Positions 1 to 11,032 are shown, numbered from the stretch's first letter. The stretch: 16,775 nucleotides of DNA from Rickettsiales bacterium (GCA_031286185.1 JAITUS010000026.1:1-16775); one strand, 5' to 3'. Notes: a model not told the origin generated them from the sequence alone. Program-made: numbers and translations.

Positions 1-28
1 GGAGTTCAGACGTGTGCTCTTCCGATCT
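1..28 (+). other. Illumina TruSeq adapter remnant (contaminant)
   Basis: The first 28 bases match the 3' part of the Illumina TruSeq read-2 adapter exactly as I know it. Bases 9-28 read GACGTGTGCTCTTCCGATCT, the diagnostic adapter end. Recognisable 23S rRNA begins immediately afterwards. This is library-derived sequence left on a contig end, not genomic DNA. The true contig therefore begins at about base 29, inside the 23S gene. Confidence 0.97.
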
Positions 29-2713
<2,685 letters not shown>

Positions 2714-2751
2714 TTTCTATGTGTGCATATGCAGTGTTAAATATTAAATTG

Positions 2752-2759
2752 AATTTATT
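2752..2759. repeat. Target site duplication of MITE copy 1, left
   Basis: AATTTATT directly precedes the MITE and is repeated exactly right after it at 2934-2941. An exact 8-bp duplication outside inverted termini is the signature of transposase-mediated insertion. Confidence 0.85.
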
Positions 2760-2933
2760 GTATCTGTTCAGTGGAGCGGCAGAAAGCGGTTAAATAAGCA
2801 AAATTGTTAGAATAAAGAGGGCTAAATAAGATGTAATGTGGTTAATTTGTTAACGCTTTGCACGCTTTTAGGCGAAAAATAGATCATTTAAAGCCTTTTT
2901 GCTTGTTCCTCAGCCGGTCCCCTGAACAGATAC
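2760..2933 (+). mobile_element. 174-bp MITE, copy 1, in the 23S-5S spacer
   Basis: Non-coding element of 174 bp. It begins GTATCTGTTCAG and ends CTGAACAGATAC, a perfect 12-bp terminal inverted repeat that continues imperfectly to about 24 bp. It is flanked by the 8-bp direct repeat AATTTATT. A second copy lies inverted at 3146-3319 with one mismatch in 174. It has no room for a transposase, so it must have been moved in trans. Insertion sequence families that make 8-bp duplications include IS1595, ISL3, IS256, IS66 and IS982; I cannot say which. It sits in the transcribed spacer of the rRNA unit, so it should be part of the pre-rRNA. Confidence 0.88.
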
Positions 2934-2941
2934 AATTTATT
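2934..2941. repeat. Target site duplication of MITE copy 1, right
   Basis: AATTTATT, an exact copy of 2752-2759 on the other side of the element. Confidence 0.85.
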
Positions 2942-2955
2942 GAATTAGAGATTTT

Positions 2956-3073
2956 TATTAACTTGGTGGCTATAGCAAAAATGAAACACCCGATCCCATC
3001 TCGAATTCGGAAGTGAAACTTTTTAGCGCTGATGGTACTTGTAAAGGGAGAGTAGGTCGCTGCCAGGTTTATA
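2956..3073 (+). rRNA. rrf: 5S ribosomal RNA
   Basis: Component of the 50S subunit. The 5' arm CTTGGTGGC (2962-2970) pairs with GCTGCCAGG (3059-3067) to form the closing helix. Between them are the conserved 5S segments AACACCCGATCCCATC near 2985 and GAAGTGAAAC and GGTACTTG near 3012-3042. The exact ends are estimated from this helix and may be off by a few bases. The gene lies between two inverted MITE copies, which is unusual for an rRNA locus. Confidence 0.93.
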
Positions 3074-3091
3074 AAAATTTCTTTATTAATT

Positions 3092-3115
3092 AAGTGGTGA
3101 GCGCACTTTTATTTT
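3092..3115 (+). terminator. Possible Rho-independent terminator after 5S
   Basis: AAGTG (3092-3096), a 7-nt loop, CACTT (3104-3108), then TTATTTT. The stem is only 5 bp, so this is weak, but it is in the right place for an rRNA unit terminator. If it works, transcription stops before the second MITE. Confidence 0.4.
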
Positions 3116-3137
3116 AATTCCCCTATTTTGCTATTGT

Positions 3138-3145
3138 TTTTTAAA
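3138..3145. repeat. Target site duplication of MITE copy 2, left
   Basis: TTTTTAAA immediately before the element, repeated exactly at 3320-3327. It differs from the duplication of copy 1, so the two copies come from separate insertion events. Confidence 0.85.
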
Positions 3146-3319
3146 GTATCTGTTCAGGGGACCGGCTGAGGAACAAGCAAAAAGGCTTTAAATGATCTAT
3201 TTTTCGCCTAAAAGCGTGCAAAGTGTTAACAAATTAACCACATTACATCTTATTTAGCCCTCTTTATTCTAACAATTTTGCTTATTTAACCGCTTTCTGC
3301 CGCTCCACTGAACAGATAC
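3146..3319 (-). mobile_element. 174-bp MITE, copy 2, inverted, downstream of 5S
   Basis: Reverse complement of 2760-2933 over the full 174 bp with one difference: in the element's orientation, GTTAACACTTTG here against GTTAACGCTTTG in copy 1. It has the same GTATCTGTTCAG termini and its own 8-bp duplication TTTTTAAA. The near identity of copies in independent sites implies recent activity or recent gene conversion. Confidence 0.88.
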
Positions 3320-3327
3320 TTTTTAAA
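3320..3327. repeat. Target site duplication of MITE copy 2, right
   Basis: TTTTTAAA, an exact copy of 3138-3145. Confidence 0.85.
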
Positions 3328-3335
3328 TCTTTACT

Positions 3336-3608
3336 TTAGCTGCGTTGCCTTTTCTTCCTTATATGTTTGTCGTTTTCTATATCATCTAACATTGTTCCTA
3401 CCTCTCCTAGTTGATTTCCTTTTGAAGGGGAATGACTGATCTCTGGTAATATTGCATTATTCTTCACACTCTTTAATAATATCTCTTGTTGAAGAAATGC
3501 TGATTCCCAATCTATCCGTGTTCCTGTTCCTTTTTCTCTAGGGGGAAATAAAGGCTCATACATCTTACCAAAGCTTATGTTATTTACCTCGTTTATGTGT
3601 TCTATCAT
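3336..3608 (-). CDS. Hypothetical protein, 90 aa, downstream of rnpA
   Basis: I do not recognise this protein. It is soluble-looking, with no membrane segment or signal peptide. It has a proline/glycine-rich stretch FPPREKGTGTRIDW (residues 21-34), a helix-prone middle (WESAFLQQEILLKSV, 34-48) and a very basic tail HIRKKRQRS. The ATG at 3608 is preceded by GTGTGGTGA, a poor ribosome site. The gene lies 85 nt downstream of the rnpA stop on the same strand and could be cotranscribed with it. Its stop codon is only 9 bp beyond the duplication of MITE copy 2, so the insertion just missed the gene. It could be a fragment of a longer gene. Confidence 0.5.
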   Translation of the reverse strand: MIEHINEVNNISFGKMYEPLFPPREKGTGTRIDWESAFLQQEILLKSVKNNAILPEISHSPSKGNQLGEVGTMLDDIENDKHIRKKRQRS

Positions 3609-3693
3609 TCACCACACCCATTAACTATTTTTAAAAATTTTACTTATGTTATCATAAATAATATAGTTGTAAATACCTTAATTGAGATTTTTT

Positions 3694-4055
3694 TTATTTT
3701 ATTTTTTTTAGGCAAATAGTTAGATCTTTCTGTAAGTTTTTATAACTTGCTTGCATAATATTTCTATGAGTCAATATTATGTAATAATATCCTGCGTTAT
3801 TCATATTTAGAATAATGAATCTGGCAAGTGCCCTTAATCGTCTTTTGATTTTGTTTCTTTTTGCTGCTTTTCCAGCTTTTTTACTGATAACTAGACCTGT
3901 TCTAATAGTGTAAATATACTTTTCGGGCTCTTTCTCTTTTATGGCATATAACGATATGTAGAGCCCACGATAAAAAAGGCTACCAGGTGCTAGCTTATTT
4001 TTAAAAGCAAATGAAAACTCTTTTTTTTTATGCTCGATAACTTAACTATGCACAT
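3694..4055 (-). pseudogene. rnpA: Ribonuclease P protein component, frameshifted in an A9 run
   Basis: Protein subunit of RNase P, which matures tRNA 5' ends together with the RNA subunit. The diagnostic motif RNKIKRRLR sits at about residues 67-75 and is preceded by RTGLVISKKAGKAA, the standard RnpA core. The frame carrying this core runs back only to an in-frame stop near 4042, without a good start. The ATG at 4055 ([11 protein letters not shown]) enters the other frame. The frames meet at an A9 run on the minus strand (4029-4021); one extra A would join them into a 120-aa protein, a normal RnpA length. The ATG overlaps the rpmH stop region by 10 nt, the usual rpmH-rnpA coupling. RnpA is essential in most bacteria, so a sequencing or assembly error, or transcriptional slippage on the A run, is more likely than true loss. 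Confidence 0.88.
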
Positions 4056-4180
4056 AGTTTTTTGCATCCTAATAAGCGACGCCTATTGAGAATTTTCCTT
4101 CCAGCTCTTGTTGCCATACGTGAGCGGAACCCGTGCCTGTGCTTTCTTATCAAATTTTTCGGTTGAAATGTTCTCTTCAT
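4046..4180 (-). CDS. rpmH: 50S ribosomal protein L34
   Basis: Structural protein of the large ribosomal subunit. The 44-aa product begins [19 protein letters not shown], continues through [18 protein letters not shown] and ends KKLCA. This is the complete L34 signature, very rich in Arg and Lys, at the usual length. Its last ten bases, ATGTGCATAG, contain the rnpA start codon, giving translational coupling. A perfect TTGACA -35 box with a TAAAAT -10 box lies just upstream. No clear ribosome-binding site is visible, which fits a short leader. Confidence 0.96.
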   Translation of the reverse strand: MKRTFQPKNLIRKHRHGFRSRMATRAGRKILNRRRLLGCKKLCA

Positions 4181-4203
4181 TGTTTTTATAAATATGATTA
4201 GTT

Positions 4204-4231
4204 ATTTTAATTTATTTTACTTTATTGTCAA
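4204..4231 (-). promoter_or_regulatory. Predicted sigma70 promoter of rpmH-rnpA
   Basis: On the minus strand TTGACA (4231-4226) is followed after 16 nt by TAAAAT (4209-4204). The rpmH ATG is 23 nt further on at 4180. The -35 is a perfect consensus match and the -10 matches five of six. The position in the divergent gap between rpmH and the phosphate permease supports it. Confidence 0.6.
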
Positions 4232-4294
4232 ATGATGGTTGCATTATATTTGGATACTCTTAAAGTTGTATTCTCGTAAAATAAGATTCGATAG

Positions 4295-5392
4295 ATGAAT
4301 TCGTTGGCAATAATCCTTTCTATACCTACGCTACTAATTCTTTTATTTTGCTTTAGCAAGTTTCAGCAAGTGGATAAGGTTAAATCTTATTTATGTCTTA
4401 GTTGTATGTGGATGTTAACTTGGTTACTAATACTCTGTAACAATTGTTTTATAACTTCCATTTCTATAGCGTTACTTTTTTTCGTGTTTGCTTTTATATT
4501 TAAAAGCAAAAGAAATAAGATAATCAAATTTTCACTGTTTGTGGCTCTAGCCATATCGTGTTTTATCACTTTATTTATAATGTTATCTATTCTTACCCAA
4601 TCTATTAATTTTTTTAAAGAAGTAGCTGTTTCAGAATTCTTGTTTTGCTTGAAATGGAGCCATAATGTGGTAACTATCAATGGAGAAAAAATAGGATGTT
4701 TCGGTATAACCCCGCTTTTGGTTGGCACGTTGGTTATAACTATTGTAGCAATGCTGGTTGCTGTTCCGCTTGGTTTGTTTTCTGCAATATATCTTAGTGA
4801 CTATGCGAGTGGGAAAGTGCGTTACATTGTTAATACAACTTTGCAGGTTTTATCTGCTATTCCTACAGTTGTGTACGGATATTTCTCGGTTGTATTTTTA
4901 TCTTCTTCTGTGAAACAGATAGCAAGTTTTTTTGGTTTGAATATACACTCAGAGAGTGCCTTAGTTGCTGGTTTATCGATAGGGATAATGATTCTTCCTT
5001 TTATTATTTCTTTATTAGAAGACGCAATCAGGTCTGTTCCAAAGAGCTTACGCTATGGCTTTATGGCATTGGGGGCCACTCCAGCAGAAACTATATGGCA
5101 TATAACAATACCTTATGCAATGCCTACGATTTTAAGTGCAATTTTGTTGTCAATTTCGAGAGTGATAGGCGAAACAATGATCGTGCTGATGGCTGTGGGA
5201 ATCAACTCAAACTTGACTTTTAATCCTCTCAATTCAGTTACTACTATTACTGTACAGATTGCTACATTACTTACCGGAGATCAGGATTTTAATAGTGTAC
5301 AGACACTTGCTGCTTATGCACTTAGTTTAGTGTTATTTATTATTACTTGGCTCTTAAATGCGTTTGCACTGTTCATAATAAAGCGTAATTAG
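4295..5392 (+). CDS. pstC: Phosphate ABC transporter permease, PstC type
   Basis: Inner-membrane permease subunit of the PstSCAB high-affinity phosphate importer. Residues 1-105 hold about four hydrophobic segments, an N-terminal extension beyond the 319-aa E. coli PstC. The permease domain covers about 137-362. It includes TPLLVGTLVIT (139-149), the segment SAIPTVVYGYFSV (187-199), and the cytoplasmic EAA loop at about 251-273 with the conserved Gly in ALGATPAETI that contacts the ATPase. The segment SRVIGETMIVLM (288-299) is of PstC type; PstA usually shows a different GET segment, so I prefer PstC although PstA is possible. The ATG at 4295 is followed directly by a hydrophobic helix; the ribosome site is weak. 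No PstA, PstB or PstS is next to it, so the transporter genes are dispersed. atpD follows 107 nt downstream on the same strand. Confidence 0.86.
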   Translation: MNSLAIILSIPTLLILLFCFSKFQQVDKVKSYLCLSCMWMLTWLLILCNNCFITSISIALLFFVFAFIFKSKRNKIIKFSLFVALAISCFITLFIMLSILTQSINFFKEVAVSEFLFCLKWSHNVVTINGEKIGCFGITPLLVGTLVITIVAMLVAVPLGLFSAIYLSDYASGKVRYIVNTTLQVLSAIPTVVYGYFSVVFLSSSVKQIASFFGLNIHSESALVAGLSIGIMILPFIISLLEDAIRSVPKSLRYGFMALGATPAETIWHITIPYAMPTILSAILLSISRVIGETMIVLMAVGINSNLTFNPLNSVTTITVQIATLLTGDQDFNSVQTLAAYALSLVLFIITWLLNAFALFIIKRN

Positions 5393-5442
5393 CAAATGTT
5401 GTTGCAAAATTTCTATTAATAATATAAGATTTATTTTCTTGA

Positions 5443-6942
<1,500 letters not shown>

Positions 6943-6947
6943 AGATT

Positions 6948-7280
6948 ATGAGTACCTTCAAAGTGCAATTTTTTTCTCCTGATAATCAAATTTTATTCAA
7001 TAAAGTGAATTCTCTTTCAATAAATGGACTTGAAGGGGAGCTTATGATTTTAGCTCACCATTCTCCTTACTTGATTTATTTATTGCCTGGTATAATTACT
7101 GTTAAAATGAGTAGTCAAAAAAAAGAAAAAGTTGTGGTTGATAATGGTGTGTTGGAAGTTGCAGATAATAATTGTAGCATTATGACGAACCAAGTTCAGA
7201 TTTTTGATCATGCAATTCATGACGAGGAATTGTTAAAGAGCAAAAGGATAAACATGCAGTTGAATTATCTCAGTCAGTAA
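6948..7280 (+). CDS. atpC: F1F0 ATP synthase subunit epsilon (short form)
   Basis: Epsilon subunit of the ATP synthase central stalk. It couples rotation to catalysis and can inhibit ATP hydrolysis. The N-terminal beta-sandwich is recognisable: FKVQFFSPDNQILF (4-17), GLEGELMILAHHSPYLIYLLPGII (28-51) and VDNGVLEVADN (64-74). The length is 110 aa against about 130-140 in free-living bacteria. The missing part is the C-terminal helical hairpin, of which only one short helix (EELLKSKRINMQLNYL) remains. It starts 5 nt after atpD, so the pair is certainly cotranscribed. Confidence 0.93.
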   Translation: MSTFKVQFFSPDNQILFNKVNSLSINGLEGELMILAHHSPYLIYLLPGIITVKMSSQKKEKVVVDNGVLEVADNNCSIMTNQVQIFDHAIHDEELLKSKRINMQLNYLSQ

Positions 7281-7317
7281 GTTTTTATTGTACGTTGTTT
7301 GTTAATGGGGGAGTAGT

Positions 7318-7962
7318 ATGGAAATTTTTCTTGATAGCGTTGATTTAAATGAAATTAAAGAACTAAAAGAGTTCATTGATGGCATAACAACCAATCCTTC
7401 TTTGATAGCAAAATCTGGGCGTAAAGATAAATATGAAGATTTAATAAGTGAGATATGCTCTATTATAGAAGGGCCTGTTAGTGCGGAAGTTGTTGCGGAT
7501 AACCACGAGGATATGATTGAAGAAGGTCTTAAGTTAGCGAAAATCGCTAGCAATATCGTAATCAAGCTGCCTCTTACACATGAAGGATTAATTTCTTGTA
7601 AAAGGTTGTGGACAGAACATAAAATACCTGTTAACATTACATTGTGTTTTTCTCCTGGACAAGCACTGCTTGCCGCTAAGGCCGGTGCTTATTTTATTTC
7701 TCCTTTTGTTGGTCGCCTTGATGATATAAGCTATGATGGCTTATCACTAATAGAAGATATATGCACTATATATTCTAATTACGGCTTTGACACCAAAGTT
7801 CTTGTTGCATCGGTAAGAAGTCCAACGCATGTAGTAGAAGCTGCAAAGCTTGGTGCTGATTCAATTACTGTGCCAGCGAAAATACTTAGGCAACTACTTA
7901 ATCATCCACTTACCGACCAGGGGCTTGTAATATTTGAACAAGATTGGAATGCAAAACAATAA
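7318..7962 (+). CDS. fsa: Transaldolase / fructose-6-phosphate aldolase family protein
   Basis: Small Fsa/TalC-type class I aldolase of 214 aa, the usual length for this subfamily. The barrel start reads MEIFLDSVDLNEI with GITTNPSLIAKSG (22-34). The Schiff-base lysine is K83 in NIVIKLPLT, followed by NITLCFSPGQALLAAKAGA, ISPFVGRLDD and KVLVASVRSP, all conserved. It transfers or cleaves three-carbon units of sugar phosphates; whether it acts as transaldolase or as aldolase cannot be told from sequence. GGGGGAG eight bases before the ATG is a strong ribosome site. It follows atpC by 37 nt and is probably in the same transcription unit. Confidence 0.93.
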   Translation: MEIFLDSVDLNEIKELKEFIDGITTNPSLIAKSGRKDKYEDLISEICSIIEGPVSAEVVADNHEDMIEEGLKLAKIASNIVIKLPLTHEGLISCKRLWTEHKIPVNITLCFSPGQALLAAKAGAYFISPFVGRLDDISYDGLSLIEDICTIYSNYGFDTKVLVASVRSPTHVVEAAKLGADSITVPAKILRQLLNHPLTDQGLVIFEQDWNAKQ

Positions 7963-8107
7963 ACGGTCACAGAAACGAGAAAATTTGAGGAGCGAAAGCA
8001 AGTTTTGGCGCTAAATCAGAAAGCAGGTTGTTCAAGAGATCTATTGATCGGTTTTTCTTCTTTCACTATTAATAGATTTATAACGCAATTGAGCTTAAAT
8101 ATTCAAT

Positions 8108-8362
8108 ATGAAAAGCTTTGCACTTACTTTACTATTAGCTTCGTTTCCACTCTCGGCATCATTTACAAGCACTGAGGGCATCAAAGAAAACTGCGATTAC
8201 GAATATTACCCTAAATTGGATCATAACTCTGCAAATGAGCTGTGCACTATAAAGCGAAATTATTACAGATACGGTGAGAAATTAAAAATGTTGGCAGACG
8301 AGAGAATAAAGGAGATAAAGGAAACTGCTTTAGACATTGGTAATAAAACTAGTGATTTATAA
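8108..8362 (+). CDS. Small secreted hypothetical protein, 84 aa
   Basis: I do not recognise the family. The first 21 residues form a classical Sec signal peptide: MK, a hydrophobic core [10 protein letters not shown], then a polar LSASFTS cleavage region. The mature part of about 65 aa has two cysteines (C29 and C46) that could form a disulphide outside the cytoplasm, a tyrosine-rich stretch (YEYYPK, NYYRY) and a charged C-terminal helix ([20 protein letters not shown]). The stop codon overlaps the 3' end of the convergent fumC gene by 6 nt. A small exported protein of an intracellular symbiont could act in the periplasm or at the host interface; the sequence does not say which. Confidence 0.65.
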   Translation: MKSFALTLLLASFPLSASFTSTEGIKENCDYEYYPKLDHNSANELCTIKRNYYRYGEKLKMLADERIKEIKETALDIGNKTSDL

Positions 8363-9748
8363 ATTCACCATTTCTTCTGGTTTTACTATTCTTTCAAACT
8401 CTTTTTCAGTGAGTAGCTCAAGCTTCACAGCCGCTTCTTTTAGGGTGATATTTTCTTTGTAAGCAAGTTTGGCTATTTTTGCTGCATTGTCATATCCTAT
8501 ATGCGTATTTAATATAGTGACCAACATTAATGACTGATTCAGCAGATCTTTTATCCTCTTTTCATTTGCCTTAATGCCAATCACACATTTTTCTGTGAAA
8601 TTTAAACTTGCGTCAGCTAAAAGTATTATAGACTGTAAAACATTGTAAATTATTACTGGCTTAAACACGTTTAGTTCAAAATGGCCGTTTGAACCACTGA
8701 TGGTTACAGTAACATGATTTCCCATAACTTGAGCACATACCATAGTTACCGCCTCACATTGAGTTGGATTCACTTTACCTGGCATAATGGAAGAACCTGG
8801 CTCATTTTCTGGCAATATTATTTCTCCAATTCCGCACCTTGGACCAGAACCAAGTAACCTTATATCGTTTGCAATTTTCATTAAACTGACCGCTACTGTA
8901 TTGAGTGCTCCACTTAGCTCAACCAGAGCATCATTTGCTGCTAATACTTCAAATTTATTTTTTGCTGAAATAAATGGAAGATTGGTAATTTCTGCCACTT
9001 CTTTAGCAAAGTCTTCAGCAAAGCCTTTTTTAGTATTGAGTCCCGTACCAACCGCGGTGCTACCTTGTGCAAGCTCATACACATTGTTCAGAGCTGATTT
9101 TACTCTTTCTATTCCCTTTTTAATTTGAACTGCATAGCCAGAAAACTCCTGTCCCAGTGTTAGAGGCGTTGCGTCTTGCAAATGAGTACGCCCTACTTTT
9201 ATTATATTTTTAAATTCCTGAACCTTACCATTCAGTGCCTTATGTAGTACTTCAAGACTTAGAATGAGAGAATGATTTATCTGCTTTGCTGCTGCTATGT
9301 GCATTGCTGTTGGAAAAGTGTCATTTGATGACTGGCCAAAGTTCACATGATCGTTTGGGTGTACTGGAGACTTGCTGCCCAAATCACCACTCAAAATTTC
9401 TATTGCGCGATTGCTGATCACTTCATTCATGTTCATGTTGGTTTGAGTTCCAGATCCAGTTTGCCACACGACAAGTGGAAATTCGTCGTTAAATTTGCCA
9501 TCTATTACCTCCTGTGCAGCTGTGCAGATCGCATTCCCCACTTTTTCATCTATGGCACTATGCTTCATATTTACACGTGCTGCTGCAAGTTTTACTATTG
9601 CTAACGCTTCAATTATAGGCTCTGGCATTTTTTCCATGCCAATTTTAAAATTTTCCAAAGAACGCTGTGTTTGTGCTCCCCAATAATGTTCACTTGGTAC
9701 TTTTACTTCCCCTAAGCTGTCTGATTCTATTCTGGTTTTTTTATCCAT
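8357..9748 (-). CDS. fumC: Fumarate hydratase, class II
   Basis: TCA-cycle enzyme converting fumarate and water to L-malate in the cytosol. The product is 463 aa (E. coli FumC 467). It shows [13 protein letters not shown] (98-110), [16 protein letters not shown] (128-143), the histidine of [10 protein letters not shown] (H189) and the superfamily signature [11 protein letters not shown] (318-328) with the catalytic serine loop. An in-frame start 81 bases upstream (9829) is possible, but the ATG at 9748 has AAGGAGGAAAAT right before it, a near-perfect ribosome site, so I use 9748. A promoter lies at 9845-9873. The 3' end overlaps the convergent secreted-protein gene. Confidence 0.97.
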   Translation of the reverse strand: MDKKTRIESDSLGEVKVPSEHYWGAQTQRSLENFKIGMEKMPEPIIEALAIVKLAAARVNMKHSAIDEKVGNAICTAAQEVIDGKFNDEFPLVVWQTGSGTQTNMNMNEVISNRAIEILSGDLGSKSPVHPNDHVNFGQSSNDTFPTAMHIAAAKQINHSLILSLEVLHKALNGKVQEFKNIIKVGRTHLQDATPLTLGQEFSGYAVQIKKGIERVKSALNNVYELAQGSTAVGTGLNTKKGFAEDFAKEVAEITNLPFISAKNKFEVLAANDALVELSGALNTVAVSLMKIANDIRLLGSGPRCGIGEIILPENEPGSSIMPGKVNPTQCEAVTMVCAQVMGNHVTVTISGSNGHFELNVFKPVIIYNVLQSIILLADASLNFTEKCVIGIKANEKRIKDLLNQSLMLVTILNTHIGYDNAAKIAKLAYKENITLKEAAVKLELLTEKEFERIVKPEEMVNL

Positions 9749-9844
9749 ATTTTCCTCCTTGATGTTATGCAAATAGCTGAAACTGTAATCCAGTTTCACT
9801 ACATAAATTTTCCATGTTAATATCTCCACTTTTTGGTTAATTAA

Positions 9845-9873
9845 ATCATACTGTATTGTATTTTAAACTGCAA
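9845..9873 (-). promoter_or_regulatory. Predicted sigma70 promoter of fumC
   Basis: On the minus strand TTGCAG (9873-9868), a 17-nt spacer, then TATGAT (9850-9845). Transcription would begin near 9838, giving a leader of about 90 nt to the ATG at 9748 and only 9 nt to the alternative start at 9829. This supports the shorter reading frame. Confidence 0.6.
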
Positions 9874-9890
9874 CTAACCTTGTAGCTATA

Positions 9891-9973
9891 AATATTAAAA
9901 ATTTTACCAAGCAAAAAAAGGCAAAAGAAATCCCGAGTGGCGAGTTTTGACTCTATAATACTTTAAATTGGCG
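9891..9973 (-). repeat. Dispersed repeat, copy A (upstream of fumC)
   Basis: Read on the minus strand this begins CGCCAATTTAAAGTATTATA, contains CGGGATTTCTTTTGCC and then TTTGCTTGGTAAA. The same succession of motifs occurs on the plus strand at 14320-14404 and 14466-14541. The copies are diverged, so this is an old dispersed element. It lies just upstream of the fumC promoter. Confidence 0.6.
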
Positions 9974-9998
9974 CTATAATAATTTACTGACGCTTAGT

Positions 9999-10106
9999 CT
10001 AAGCACGATTTGGCTGAATGTAGAAAAAATGTAAAAGACATGCAGCCGCTATAATTTGATACAATCCGCCAAAAAATATCCTGAGTTTTTTACTGAGTTT
10101 TGTCAT
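9999..10106 (-). CDS. Possible small membrane ORF, 35 aa
   Basis: The frame starts MTKLSKKLRIFFGGLYQI, continues through a hydrophobic stretch IIAAACLLHFFYI (18-30) and ends QPNRA. It has the layout of a single-pass membrane microprotein: a basic N-terminus followed by one helix. A promoter-like pair lies upstream at 10157-10185. No strong ribosome-binding site is visible. It could equally be chance within a 450-bp gene-poor gap between the hydrolase and fumC. Confidence 0.3.
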   Translation of the reverse strand: MTKLSKKLRIFFGGLYQIIAAACLLHFFYIQPNRA

Positions 10107-10156
10107 TGAGCCTGCAGATCAAAAACAAGTTTTGAGCCAGAAATACCCTTACTGTT

Positions 10157-10185
10157 ATGGTAACAAGACTGGCGAAGGTTGTCAA
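10157..10185 (-). promoter_or_regulatory. Promoter-like element in the hydrolase-fumC gap
   Basis: On the minus strand a perfect TTGACA (10185-10180) is followed after 17 nt by TACCAT (10162-10157), four of six for a -10 box. It points to the 35-aa ORF and, further on, to fumC. The rest of this gap (10186-10285) shows only a short CTGGATCCAG repeat fragment near 10207 and a weak 4-bp hairpin near 10242. Confidence 0.4.
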
Positions 10186-10285
10186 GTAGTTTTTTTCGTT
10201 TCTACTGGATCCAGCGCGCTACTAAAAGCTATGCAAAATGACGGTTTTTTTAATCGTCGGTAAACCTCAATTACTTTAGCTATAA

Positions 10286-11031
10286 CTACATAGTGGGCAA
10301 AAATTCTTTAATGGTCTGAAATAAAATTTTCAATGAATGGCTGTCAGACATGTTATGCTCTGCTGATTTTGTCAAGTGCACCTCAACATCGGTTGATTTG
10401 ATTTTTTCAGCTAAATTTAATGAGGTTTGGTAAGGAACATCTTTATCGTTAATGCTATGCAATAAGCGTACAGGAGAGTTTATGTCTATTGTCTCTTTAT
10501 TTAAAAGAAGGTTTTTCCTGCCATCTTTTATCAAATTCTTGGTTATTTTGTATGCACAACGCCCTGAAGTAAAGTCCACTACGCCTTTGGAATCTAGTTC
10601 TTCTTTTTGCTTACCTGATAACTGCTTGAATATTAAATCTTCAGTGAAGTCAGGAGCAGATGATACACCAATCAATGCTGCAATTCTTTCTGGAAATTGA
10701 AGAGCAGTGAGCAACATCAGCCACCCTCCCATACTTGAGCCTATAATTATCTGTTTGTTGCTAGTTAATTCATTGATCACTCTAGTACAATTTTTTTGCC
10801 AATCACTTATCGTGTAATCAGTGAAATCACCACTTGAATGACCGTGGTCAAAGTAGTCAAATAGCATAAGCGCTACATCATTTTCTTGGCAAAACTTGTA
10901 AATAGCAGTTGCTTTAGTTCCATTCATATTTGATGCAAATCACCAAAAAAAACTATAGAGGCTTTTCTTCCCTGCAGTTTTCGATATGCTATGTACTTGC
11001 CACTTTCACCGAATAGTTTACAGTAATCCAT
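10286..11031 (-). pseudogene. Alpha/beta hydrolase, frameshifted near its N-terminus
   Basis: Serine hydrolase of the alpha/beta fold; the substrate is unknown. The intact part (10286-10927, 213 aa) has DYFDHGHSSG, the nucleophile elbow GSSMG (Ser65 of that part), HSINDKDVP with the acid Asp161, and His191 in AEHNMS, so the catalytic triad is complete. The N-terminal strand and oxyanion region are in another frame starting at ATG 11031 (MDYCKLFGESGKYIAYRK, later KASIVFFG). The frames join if one G is restored near 10941 (GGTGATTT to GGTGGATTT), giving FFGGFASNMNGT and a 248-aa protein. The ATG at 11031 is one base after the cytochrome c stop, strong evidence that it is the true start. Either the gene is recently damaged or the base is missing from the assembly. 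Confidence 0.82.
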
Positions 11032-11032
11032 A

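Noticed and set aside
7963..8107. Possible hairpins between the aldolase and the secreted protein
   Set aside because: Only 4-bp stems (for example GATC-TATT-GATC near 8040) are present; not enough to call a terminator or RNA.
9749..9829. Upstream start for fumC adding 27 residues
   Set aside because: The predicted transcript would leave a 9-nt leader, whereas the ATG at 9748 has an AGGAGG site and gives the family length.
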